From DATGMB01 sp035293845 (GTDB lineage Bacteria > Acidobacteriota > Terriglobia > Bryobacterales > Bryobacteraceae): DNA of 16,457 nt. Shown here piece after piece: positions 6,648-13,395 of this stretch. The stretch spans positions 1 through 16,457 of the forward strand of contig DATGMB010000178.1 in NCBI GenBank assembly GCA_035293845.1. The letters are read 5' to 3'. A program made the translations under genes and the position numbers. How positions within the stretch are numbered: the first letter of the stretch is position 1; each line of letters begins with the position of its first letter. The notes beneath the pieces were generated by a model that searched no databases, was not told the DNA's origin, and saw only the letters and a program-made list of their open reading frames with translations.

Positions 6648-9600
6648 TCAAAAGACCAGTTTCAGGGCGAGCTGAATCTGCCGCGCCGGCCAGGTGGAAG
6701 TGAAGACGCCAAACCCGCTGCTGTTGGCGTTCAAGCTGCTGACGGGCGCGAAATTCGTCTTGTTCAGCAGATTGAATGCCTCCGCCCGGAACTGCACGTA
6801 CCGCGATTCCTGGAAGCTGAAGTTCTTGTGCATTCCGAAGTCGGTTTGATAAAAGGCGGGCATGTGCGCAACGTTTCGGGGAGAATTTCCGAACGGCTGC
6901 GTGTAGTCCGGCACGCTGAACGCCGCGGCATTCAGGTACGCGAGGGGATTGCCTCCGTGCAGGTAAATGGGAGCGCCGGTGAGATTGGGGCGCTCGGAAA
7001 CCAGCGAACTCACCTGCTGCTGGGAGGTCGCCGAGTAGCCGACATTGAGCGGCAGCCCGGAAGTCATGGTGTGGATCATATTGACGGACCATCCGCCGAA
7101 CACGAGATCCGCCGCTTTGCCGGTAACGTTGTGCTGCCGGCCGCGGCCGAAGGGAAGGTCGTAGATGATCGAAAGCGTGTCGTTAAGCGGCTGATTGTAG
7201 CTGGATAGCCCGCGCTCGATGCGGGTGTTGTAGTAGTTGATGCGGCTGTTGTCGCCATCATAGTTCTCCAGATGGCCGGGAGCGTTGTCGATGGCTTTCG
7301 ACCACGAGAACGAGTTGATGAAGTACAACCCGGACGAGGAGCGCTTTTCGAGCTTGACCTGCAGCGCATCGTAGCTGCCGAAACCGCGGTCGAAGGCGAT
7401 TTCAATGCCGGAAAACGTCGAGATGGGGCGCCGCTGCTGCAGCGGCAGGTTCTGCCCTGGCAGGTTGGGGAGAGCCTGGTTGGCGTCCGAGAGAATGGTC
7501 AGGCCGACGTCGTGATTGCCGACGTAAGCGACGTCCAGAATCAGGTTCCGTGCCAGTTCCTGCTGCACGGTAAAGTGCCAGCTTTGCACGTAGCCGGTCC
7601 GGTTGTCTCCGGGGATGTAGCGGACCTGCGTGATCGCCGTATTGAACGTCGAGGGCGACGTAAAATTCGGCGGGAAGCCCTGCGCCGTGGACCGGAAACA
7701 GGACCCCGCGGGCGCATCGGCCGAGGTGCAATAACCCAGGCTGGGCAACTGCGAAATCGCGGCGTCGATGATGTAGGGCCCGTTGTACGCCAGAAGATTT
7801 TCCCCGCCCATGCGGTTGAACTGCACCCAACTGATGCCGTACGCCGACCGAATCACGGTCTTCGGCGCCACGCGGTACGCCGCGCCCAGGCGGGGAGCCC
7901 AGTTGTTGTAATCCGGGTGGACTAACGCGCGGCCGTACAGGCTGCCGCCCGTGGGATAAATCAACGTGTCGTTCACCGGATCGAAGTTGGCCAGCCGGTT
8001 GTCGCGTTCGTACTGCGGCGTGGCGAATTCGTACCGCAGCCCGAGATTGAGCGTCAGCCGTGAGGTGACTTTGAAATCGTCCTGAACGTAGACGAAATAC
8101 ATTCGCTGCCGGTAGTGCGCCACCGGGTTGTTATCGAGTTCATAGGCACTGGGAGCGCCGTAAAGGAAGTCGGCGAGGCTGTAGGCCTGTTTGGCGGCGC
8201 TGCTCAGACTGTTCACCGAAGAGGGGTTCGTGAAATACGCGGGATCGCTGAAAAATCCGCTGAACGTCTCGGTGCCATACTGCGGGTGGAAATCGCTGAC
8301 GGCCGTGTCGATCAATTGATACTCGAACCCCGTCTTCACGGTGTGGCGGCCCCGGATTTTCGTGTAATTGATCTTCGGGTCGCCGACGAAGGGGTCCTGA
8401 TACTGGGGATTGCTGCTCTGGCGGCCGAGCGACGAGAAGCCGCTCAGGCTGGAGGAGATCAGCCCGCCGCCGAGACCCGGTCCGGTCGGCTGGCCGGGAA
8501 TCGTGAAGCCGTCCACCGGGCCTCCCAACGTAGCGGGCGTCTTGCCGCCGCGCGTGTAATCGATGCCCAGCCGCGCTTCCAGGATCGAAGTTGGACCGAT
8601 GACCCAGGTGGCGCCGGCGGCCGCCTGCTTGGTTTGCACGTAGACGTTCCCGTTCGAGTTGCCGCCGTCCGGACCGGGAATGTTCGGCGGGCTGAAAATC
8701 CGGGTGTCGAACTGGCTGTACCGCGCGAAGGCGGAGATCTTGGAGTTGATGAAGTAGTCGCCGCGAATATCGCCTTTGTCGTTGTAGGTCGTGTCCGCGG
8801 GAGTGGATTCGTAGTTGTTGGAGAGGCCCGGCAGATTCGGCGCGGGCAGGTATTTGAGCGCGCCCGCGATCGGTGAGAACTGCGAGGCCGGAATCACGCC
8901 GTTCGGAGCCACGGCGCCGGTGAACGGATTGGCGATGGGCAGTCCGAAGGCACTGAGATCCCCGGAATCCATTGCCGCGGTGGGGACGGTCGCGAACTGG
9001 AGCGGATGGTAGACCCGGCGGAAGCCTTCGTAATCGGCGAAGAAGAACAGCTTGTTCCTGCGGACGGGCCCGCCCACATCGCCGCCGAATTGATTCTGGT
9101 TGAACGGCAGCGTGCCGCCGCCGGCCGGCTTGAAGAATCCCGTGGCATTCAGAATTGTATTGCGGTTGTACTCCCACACCGCGCCATGGAGTTGATTGCT
9201 CCCGCTCTTGATCGTCGCGTTGATGACCGCTCCGGCGGCGCGGCCGAATTCGGCGCTGTAATTGTTCGTCTCGACCTTAAATTGCTGGATCGCGTCGGGA
9301 CTCGGCTGCATCACCTGGTTGGAAAAGCCCTGATTGCTCGTGCCGTAGGCGTTGTTGTCGATGCCGTCCAGCATGAAGTTGTTCAGCTCGCTGCGCTCCC
9401 CGTTCACGTTGAACGAGGCGTCCCGGCTGCTATCCGTGCCGTTTTCGAGCGGCGACTTGGCGACGCCCGGGACCAGCAGCGTCAGGTCGGCATAGGCGCG
9501 GCCGTTCAACGGCAGCTCGACCGTTTCCCGCGGGTTGACCACTTCGCCGCGCGAACTGCTGTCGGATTCCAGCACTTCCGCCGCATCGCTGACCGTGATG

Positions 9601-9974
9601 GATTCGGTCGTGGCGCCCACCGTGAGCTTCAGGTCGACGCGCTGCCGCGCATCCACGGTCAGATCGAAGGCGTCGGTCTCCGCGGTCTTGAAGCCCTTCA
9701 TCTCCACACGAACGCGGTAGGTCCCCAAGCGCAGGTTGACGAATTGATAATTGCCGTTATTATCCGTCCGGGTCTGCGCCGATACTTCCGTTCGCAAGTT
9801 GATCAGCGTGACGGTGGCGCCGGAAACGGCCGCATCGGAAGAATCGGTCACCGTGCCCAGAATGGTCGCAGATTCGAACTGGGCAAAGGCGCACGGAACG
9901 GCGGCGATCAGGGAAACAAAGATGAGGACACGTCGGAGAAGGGCGGGACACAGCGTCCCGGAAATACGGCGCAT
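6648..9974 (-). CDS. TonB-dependent receptor, Oar-like, with carboxypeptidase-regulatory N-terminal domain
   Basis: A 1108-residue outer-membrane beta-barrel protein. The signal peptide is residues 1-31 with cleavage after 'CAFA'. It is followed by a CarboxypepD_reg-like beta-sandwich (about 33-125, 'ILGTVTDSSDAAVSGATVTL' to 'VDLKLTVGATTESITVSD'), a plug-like domain (about 130-270, 'ETVELPLNGRAYADLTLLVPGV' and 'FMLDGIDNNAYG') and a long barrel ending in the C-terminal aromatic 'LALKLVF' needed for BAM insertion. This is the Oar/SusC-like layout expanded in Acidobacteriota. Such receptors import oligosaccharides, peptides or other large substrates; the ligand is not identifiable. AAGGAG 9 bases before the ATG at 9974 selects this start over an in-frame ATG at 10022. 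It is followed by the phospholipase C gene after 13 bases. Confidence 0.93.
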   Translation of the reverse strand: MRRISGTLCPALLRRVLIFVSLIAAVPCAFAQFESATILGTVTDSSDAAVSGATVTLINLRTEVSAQTRTDNNGNYQFVNLRLGTYRVRVEMKGFKTAETDAFDLTVDARQRVDLKLTVGATTESITVSDAAEVLESDSSSRGEVVNPRETVELPLNGRAYADLTLLVPGVAKSPLENGTDSSRDASFNVNGERSELNNFMLDGIDNNAYGTSNQGFSNQVMQPSPDAIQQFKVETNNYSAEFGRAAGAVINATIKSGSNQLHGAVWEYNRNTILNATGFFKPAGGGTLPFNQNQFGGDVGGPVRRNKLFFFADYEGFRRVYHPLQFATVPTAAMDSGDLSAFGLPIANPFTGAVAPNGVIPASQFSPIAGALKYLPAPNLPGLSNNYESTPADTTYNDKGDIRGDYFINSKISAFARYSQFDTRIFSPPNIPGPDGGNSNGNVYVQTKQAAAGATWVIGPTSILEARLGIDYTRGGKTPATLGGPVDGFTIPGQPTGPGLGGGLISSSLSGFSSLGRQSSNPQYQDPFVGDPKINYTKIRGRHTVKTGFEYQLIDTAVSDFHPQYGTETFSGFFSDPAYFTNPSSVNSLSSAAKQAYSLADFLYGAPSAYELDNNPVAHYRQRMYFVYVQDDFKVTSRLTLNLGLRYEFATPQYERDNRLANFDPVNDTLIYPTGGSLYGRALVHPDYNNWAPRLGAAYRVAPKTVIRSAYGISWVQFNRMGGENLLAYNGPYIIDAAISQLPSLGYCTSADAPAGSCFRSTAQGFPPNFTSPSTFNTAITQVRYIPGDNRTGYVQSWHFTVQQELARNLILDVAYVGNHDVGLTILSDANQALPNLPGQNLPLQQRRPISTFSGIEIAFDRGFGSYDALQVKLEKRSSSGLYFINSFSWSKAIDNAPGHLENYDGDNSRINYYNTRIERGLSSYNQPLNDTLSIIYDLPFGRGRQHNVTGKAADLVFGGWSVNMIHTMTSGLPLNVGYSATSQQQVSSLVSERPNLTGAPIYLHGGNPLAYLNAAAFSVPDYTQPFGNSPRNVAHMPAFYQTDFGMHKNFSFQESRYVQFRAEAFNLLNKTNFAPVSSLNANSSGFGVFTSTWPARQIQLALKLVF

Positions 9975-9983
9975 GCAGTTTTG

Positions 9984-9989
9984 CTCCTT
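9984..9989 (-). promoter_or_regulatory. Strong ribosome binding site of the TonB-dependent receptor
   Basis: AAGGAG on the minus strand, 9 bases from the ATG at 9974. It decides between two in-frame ATGs (10022 and 9974) and leaves a clean signal peptide at the N terminus. Confidence 0.75.
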
Positions 9990-10009
9990 ATCGGGGATTG
10001 CTCTGTGCT

Positions 10010-10039
10010 CGCAGTGTCCCATCGGGACGTTTCACTGCG
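10010..10039 (-). promoter_or_regulatory. Hairpin between RNase T2 and the receptor gene
   Basis: On the minus strand CGCAGTG and CACTGCG form a 7-base outer stem and TCCC/GGGA a 4-base inner stem with a GAT loop; AAACG is left as a bulge on the 5' side. It sits in the 88-base gap, 20 bases upstream of the receptor Shine-Dalgarno and 23 bases after the RNase stop. No T-run follows, so it is not a classic intrinsic terminator. It may be a leader structure, an operator or a processing site. Confidence 0.4.
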
Positions 10040-10062
10040 ATTACGCCCGTGTAGATTCTCGG

Positions 10063-10710
10063 TTAGCGGACGGGCAACAGCGTGAGGTTCGCAATGCGGC
10101 ACTCGCCGGCGCTGCGGCTGCACGGCCGCGGGGAAAGGTCCCGGTTGAGACAGACGCGGATCTCTTTCAATTCGCCATCGCGATAGCATGAAATCCGGAA
10201 GGCCGCGGCCGGGTAGCCGGCATTGGCCGCGGCGAGTTCCGCTTCGATCCGCTCCGGCGTGGAATGGACCTCTTGCGCGGGATGGTTCAGGTCCTCCGGA
10301 ATGCGAAGCGAATCGCGGGCCTTGCGGACGGCGGCGAAGTAATCGGCGGCGGAGAGCCCGGTGCACGTGCCGTGGTCGCGCCATTCGTGCTGCACCAGAC
10401 CCTGAGTCGGAAAATAGGACAGCATGGCGTCGACGGTCGCCCGCGCGACCGGGCGGGCCGGGCCGCAGCGCTCGGGGCCGCGCGAATTCTCGCCCTGCGG
10501 CCACAGGCCGTGGACCACGAAACCCACGCGGCGGCCGGGACCGCATTCGCGCGGGTCCTGGCGCGATTCCGGCTGGGCGCAGAAGTCCGGCGCATAGGAA
10601 AGGACCAGCAGGTAGTAATCGAAGCCGCCCTCCGCGGGAGCGGCGGGGCGCTGGGCGCAGGCGGGCAAGGACAGGATCGCGCCGAGCAGGATTCCGGTTG
10701 CCGCGTTCAT
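10063..10710 (-). CDS. Secreted ribonuclease T2 family protein
   Basis: A 215-residue exported endoribonuclease of the T2 family, which cleaves RNA via 2',3'-cyclic phosphates in the periplasm or outside the cell. The N terminus (MNAATGILLGAILSLPACAQ) is a signal peptide; 'LPAC' is a poor lipobox, so signal peptidase I cleavage after 'ACA' is favoured. CAS1 is 'FVVHGLWPQ' with catalytic H67. CAS2 is 'HEWRDHGTC' (H108, E109, H113, C116), but the Lys that usually precedes the second His is D112. Several cysteines fit the disulfides of the family. The frame is open upstream, but the ATG at 10710 gives the signal peptide and leaves the 27-base divergent spacer. It is divergent from the SLATT gene and co-oriented with the receptor gene 88 bases downstream. 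Confidence 0.9.
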   Translation of the reverse strand: MNAATGILLGAILSLPACAQRPAAPAEGGFDYYLLVLSYAPDFCAQPESRQDPRECGPGRRVGFVVHGLWPQGENSRGPERCGPARPVARATVDAMLSYFPTQGLVQHEWRDHGTCTGLSAADYFAAVRKARDSLRIPEDLNHPAQEVHSTPERIEAELAAANAGYPAAAFRISCYRDGELKEIRVCLNRDLSPRPCSRSAGECRIANLTLLPVR

Positions 10711-10737
10711 CTGCTTACAGCTTATAATCTCCGTGAC
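10711..10737. promoter_or_regulatory. Bidirectional promoter with palindromic TTATAA shared by RNase T2 and SLATT genes
   Basis: The whole divergent spacer is 27 bases. TTATAA (10722-10727) is self-complementary. On the plus strand it reads TATAAT (10723-10728), 9 bases from the SLATT ATG, with TTGCCG (10698-10703) 19 bases upstream. On the minus strand it reads TATAAG (10726-10721), 10 bases from the RNase ATG. Neither gene has a Shine-Dalgarno. Both transcripts should have leaders of only a few bases. Confidence 0.55.
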
Positions 10738-11421
10738 ATGGTGGATGGTAAGAAAAGAGATATCTCGACGGCCGCGCCGGATGCCTTGAAGTGGGACCGG
10801 GCGAAGCCGGCGGAGTCCCTCGAGGCGCTGCGCGTGTTGGTCGAAACCGAGGCGCAGGAGACGATCCACTGGTATTTACGGGAGAAAAACCGCAAGAAAA
10901 AGCCGTCGCGAACAATTCAGTTCACGGCGCTGGCGCTGACAGCGGGCGCGGGCCTGGCGCCGATCGTGGTCCAGATCCTCAAGGGTTTCGGAAAGCTGGA
11001 CGGCGTCGATTCCGGTCCCATGGCTTCGCTGCTGGTCGGGCTGGCGGCCGCGCTGATCGGGCTCGACAAAGCCTTCGGCTTTTCGAGTGGCTGGACCCGC
11101 TACATCCTGACCGCGGCTTCCATGACCAAGATGCTGCAGGAATTCCGCATGGATTGGGTGCTGCTATATTCGGGATCGGACACGCCGCCGACCGCGGAGC
11201 AGGAGGCCAAGCTGATCCAGCGCGCCCGGCAGTTCGTGCTCGAAATCCAGGCCGCCCTGCTGGACGAGACCAAGCAGTGGGCCAATGAGTTCCAGAGCAA
11301 TTCCGCGCAGCTCGACAAGGACGTCCGGGGTCAACTGGACGCCCTGAAGCATCAGGTGGAGCAGATCGCCAGGGACGTGGAGGAGCAAAGCCGGCGGGCA
11401 GCGGCGCAGGGCACTCGCTGA
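10738..11421 (+). CDS. SLATT-type two-transmembrane protein (SLATT_2-like predicted effector)
   Basis: A 227-residue protein resembling the SMODS- and SLOG-associating 2TM effector domain, a predicted membrane-perturbing effector of nucleotide-activated conflict systems. Residues 25-58 form an amphipathic helix ending in the basic 'WYLREKNRKKKPSR'. TM1 is about 60-82 and TM2 about 95-113. The loop 'LDKAFGFSSGWTRYILTAASM' (109-129) is the most family-like segment. It is followed by 'LQEFRMDW' and a long charged C-terminal helix (about 152-222, 'ETKQWANEFQSN') that looks like a coiled coil. A much longer open frame runs back to 10264 antisense to RNase T2. The ATG at 10738 is preferred because TATAAT sits 9 bases before it and the N terminus matches the family. 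No sensor gene (SMODS cyclase, SLOG or TIR) is adjacent. The stop is 3 bases from that of the dehydratase. Confidence 0.75.
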   Translation: MVDGKKRDISTAAPDALKWDRAKPAESLEALRVLVETEAQETIHWYLREKNRKKKPSRTIQFTALALTAGAGLAPIVVQILKGFGKLDGVDSGPMASLLVGLAAALIGLDKAFGFSSGWTRYILTAASMTKMLQEFRMDWVLLYSGSDTPPTAEQEAKLIQRARQFVLEIQAALLDETKQWANEFQSNSAQLDKDVRGQLDALKHQVEQIARDVEEQSRRAAAQGTR

Positions 11422-11424
11422 GGC

Positions 11425-12363
11425 TCAGAATACGCGCCGCCAGGCTTCCGGCGAGATGTTGCGGCCGCAGAGAACGATCGCGGCGTGGGGGCGCGGGTCC
11501 TTGAGGAAGGCGGCTACGGCGACGCCGGCGGCGCCTTCGATCACCCAATGCTCGGCTTCGAGAACGAGCCGGATGGCGGCGGCAATCTCTTCTTCGGAGA
11601 CGAGGACCGAGCGGTCGATCACGCGGCGGCAGACATCGAGCGTGACCGAGCCGGGCTCAAGGCCCCCGGCGGTGCTTTCCGATAGCGTCGGCTGCTCGGA
11701 GACATCGACAATGCGGCCGGCGCGCATGCACTCGTACATAACCGGAGAATTGGCGGCCCAGCATCCGACCACTTCGGTGGCAGGGGAGGCGTGCTTGAGG
11801 TATTCGCCGATGCCGCCGATCAATCCGCCGCCGCCGACCGCGACGTAGACCGCATCGAGCCGCGGCTGCTGCCGCAGCAGTTCGACGGCAACGGTGCCCT
11901 GTCCGGCCATCACATCGGGATCGTTGTACGGAGAGATGAACACGCGGCCGGACTGCGCGGCGGCTTCGCGCGCGGCGAGCTCGGCGGTGAGCGGATCGTC
12001 GCCGAAGCAGTGGAGGCGCGCGCCGTGCCGCTCGATGCGGCGGGCCTTGGCGGGCGAGACGTGGGACGAAACGAAGACTTCGGCGGCGATGCCGCGGGCC
12101 TGGGCTGCGGCGGCGACCCCGAGTCCGTGGTTGCCGTTGGACGCGGTGACCACGCCGGCCGCGGCTTCCTCCGGCGTGAGCAGCGCGATTTTGTGCGAGG
12201 CGCCGCGGAATTTGAAGGAGCCGGTGGTCTGGAGGTGTTCGAGCTTGAGCCACGCGCCGATGGCTTCGGAGTACTCCGTCGGGGTCTCGCGGACCAGGGG
12301 ACGGATGCGGGAGTAGGCGGAGAGGACGGCGTTGTCCATCTCTACGATTCTGGCATGTGCCAT
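11425..12363 (-). CDS. PLP-dependent threonine/serine dehydratase family enzyme
   Basis: A 312-residue fold-type II PLP enzyme. It probably deaminates L-threonine or L-serine to 2-oxobutyrate or pyruvate; serine racemase and hydroxyaspartate dehydratase are close alternatives. The PLP Schiff-base lysine is K51 in 'TTGSFKFRGA'. The substrate loop is 'SNGNHGLG' (75-82), the phosphate-binding loop 'GGGGLIGG' (177-184), and the residue contacting the pyridine nitrogen is C299 in 'LCGRNIS'. There is no C-terminal ACT regulatory domain, so it is the catabolic (TdcB-like) rather than biosynthetic (IlvA) size. The start may be 12363 or an in-frame ATG at 12339, which has a CAGAAT 7 bases before it. 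It is divergent from the EEP-fold hydrolase across 41 bases. Confidence 0.88.
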   Translation of the reverse strand: MAHARIVEMDNAVLSAYSRIRPLVRETPTEYSEAIGAWLKLEHLQTTGSFKFRGASHKIALLTPEEAAAGVVTASNGNHGLGVAAAAQARGIAAEVFVSSHVSPAKARRIERHGARLHCFGDDPLTAELAAREAAAQSGRVFISPYNDPDVMAGQGTVAVELLRQQPRLDAVYVAVGGGGLIGGIGEYLKHASPATEVVGCWAANSPVMYECMRAGRIVDVSEQPTLSESTAGGLEPGSVTLDVCRRVIDRSVLVSEEEIAAAIRLVLEAEHWVIEGAAGVAVAAFLKDPRPHAAIVLCGRNISPEAWRRVF

Positions 12364-12404
12364 AGGGCACAGCCGCTCGGGCGGCGCGGCAGCAAACTGA
12401 AACT
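12364..12404. promoter_or_regulatory. Short divergent spacer between dehydratase and EEP hydrolase
   Basis: The 41 bases must hold both promoters unless these overlap the coding regions. No convincing Shine-Dalgarno precedes either start. CAAACT (12393-12398) ends 6 bases before the hydrolase ATG and is the only -10-like hexamer seen on the plus strand. Confidence 0.25.
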
Positions 12405-13091
12405 ATGCGGGTGGTCACCTACAACACGCATAAGTGCCGCGGCCTGGACGGGCGGACCAGCGCCACCCGCATTGCCGAAGTGCTGCTCGAAATCGAAGCG
12501 GACGTGATCGCCCTCCAGGAGGTGCTGGAGCATCAGGCGGAGACGATCGCCCGGGAATTGCGCATGAATTATGTGCTGGGAGAGACCCGCAAGCGCCGCG
12601 GGTACGCTTACGGCAACGTGGTATTGAGCCGGTTTCCGATCCGCGACGCACGCAATTACGACCTCAGCGTGCGCGGGCGGGAGGAGCGCGGCTGCCTGCG
12701 CGCCGACCTGCAGGTGAACGGCTCGGTGCTGCACGTCTTCAACGTGCACCTGGGGACCGCGCTGCTCGAACGGCGTGTGCAGGGGCGGCGGCTGGTGGCG
12801 CCGGAGCTGCTGAACGCCGCGGAGATCGAATCGCCGCGGATCGTGCTCGGCGATTTCAACGAGTGGACCCAGGGCCTCGCGACGCGGCTGCTGCGGCAGC
12901 ACCTGGAGAGCGCGGACTTGCGGGTGCATTTGCAGCGGCGGAAGACTTACCCCGGGGTGCTGCCGATCCTGCACCTGGATCACATCTATTACGACCCGGT
13001 GCTGCGCCTCGAGCGGCTGATGCTGTGGCGGACGAAAAAGGCGCTGGTGGCCTCGGACCATCTGCCGCTGGTGGGGGAGTTCCGATGGTGA
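12405..13091 (+). CDS. Endonuclease/exonuclease/phosphatase (EEP) family hydrolase
   Basis: A 228-residue Mg2+-dependent phosphodiesterase of the DNase I-like EEP superfamily, probably cytoplasmic because no signal peptide is visible. All catalytic motifs are present in order: 'YNTH' (N7), 'ALQEV' (E39, metal ligand), 'GNVVLSRFPI' (71-79), 'FNVHLG' (N113, H115), 'LGDFNEW' (D150, N152), 'LDHIYY' (D192) and 'SDHLPL' (D218, H219). The compact size and N-terminal 'TYNTHKCRG' resemble the YbhP-type proteins encoded beside cardiolipin synthase, but no such gene is here. The substrate could be nucleic acid, a phosphoinositide-like headgroup or another phosphodiester. The 3' end abuts the decayed toxin gene on the opposite strand. 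Confidence 0.9.
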   Translation: MRVVTYNTHKCRGLDGRTSATRIAEVLLEIEADVIALQEVLEHQAETIARELRMNYVLGETRKRRGYAYGNVVLSRFPIRDARNYDLSVRGREERGCLRADLQVNGSVLHVFNVHLGTALLERRVQGRRLVAPELLNAAEIESPRIVLGDFNEWTQGLATRLLRQHLESADLRVHLQRRKTYPGVLPILHLDHIYYDPVLRLERLMLWRTKKALVASDHLPLVGEFRW

Positions 13092-13105
13092 GGATTCACA
13101 GATCG

Positions 13106-13395
13106 GAGAAGCGCACCCAGTTGGCGGTGACCATGCACGACGCGCAGGATCAGCGCCTCCTCGTGCTCGATGCAGTAAACGATGACGTAATCGCCGACCG
13201 GAAGCGTACGGTATCCGGAACCGGGGTCATGCTCCCGGGATCGTCCGATATACGAAAACGGGAAAGCATCAGAACGCGGTCCGCGATGGTGTCGATCCAG
13301 GTGTTCGCAACCTCGATGCTTGCGCTCTCTCTGGCGATAAACAACCAGATGTCTCCCAGATCAGCCTCGGCGCGAGGCGATACGCGATGAGGCAT
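13106..13395 (-). pseudogene. RelE/ParE-family toxin, disrupted by a one-base frameshift
   Basis: The frame starting at the ATG at 13395 encodes a ParE-like N terminus ('PRAEADLGDIWLFIA...') for about 47 residues to 'MLSRF', then an unrelated tail stopping at 13150. In the -1 frame the sequence resumes as 'YIGRSREHDPGSGYRTLPVG' and then 'DYVIVYCIEHEEALILRVVH', a textbook ParE C terminus, reaching about 13106. Restoring a single base near 13253-13258 (a C after TTTT on the coding strand) would give 'SRFPYIGR' and about 97 residues, the usual toxin length. The repaired frame does not stop until 12989, inside the convergent EEP gene. The start overlaps the antitoxin stop (TAATG). A sequencing error cannot be excluded. 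A functional toxin would inhibit gyrase or cleave mRNA, depending on subfamily. Confidence 0.75.

Noticed and set aside
9006..10085. Long plus-strand open frame of 359 codons opposite the TonB receptor
   Set aside because: It is Arg/Val/His-rich with no recognisable domain and mirrors the receptor's codon pattern; it is a GC-rich shadow of the minus-strand gene.
10264..10737. In-frame upstream extension of the SLATT gene to 385 residues
   Set aside because: It would lie fully antisense to the well-supported RNase T2 gene, and a promoter-like TATAAT sits just before the internal ATG at 10738.
13253..13258. Programmed -1 ribosomal frameshift in the ParE-like gene
   Set aside because: The TTTT stretch lacks a canonical X XXY YYZ heptamer and no downstream stimulatory structure is evident; a plain deletion or sequencing error is simpler.
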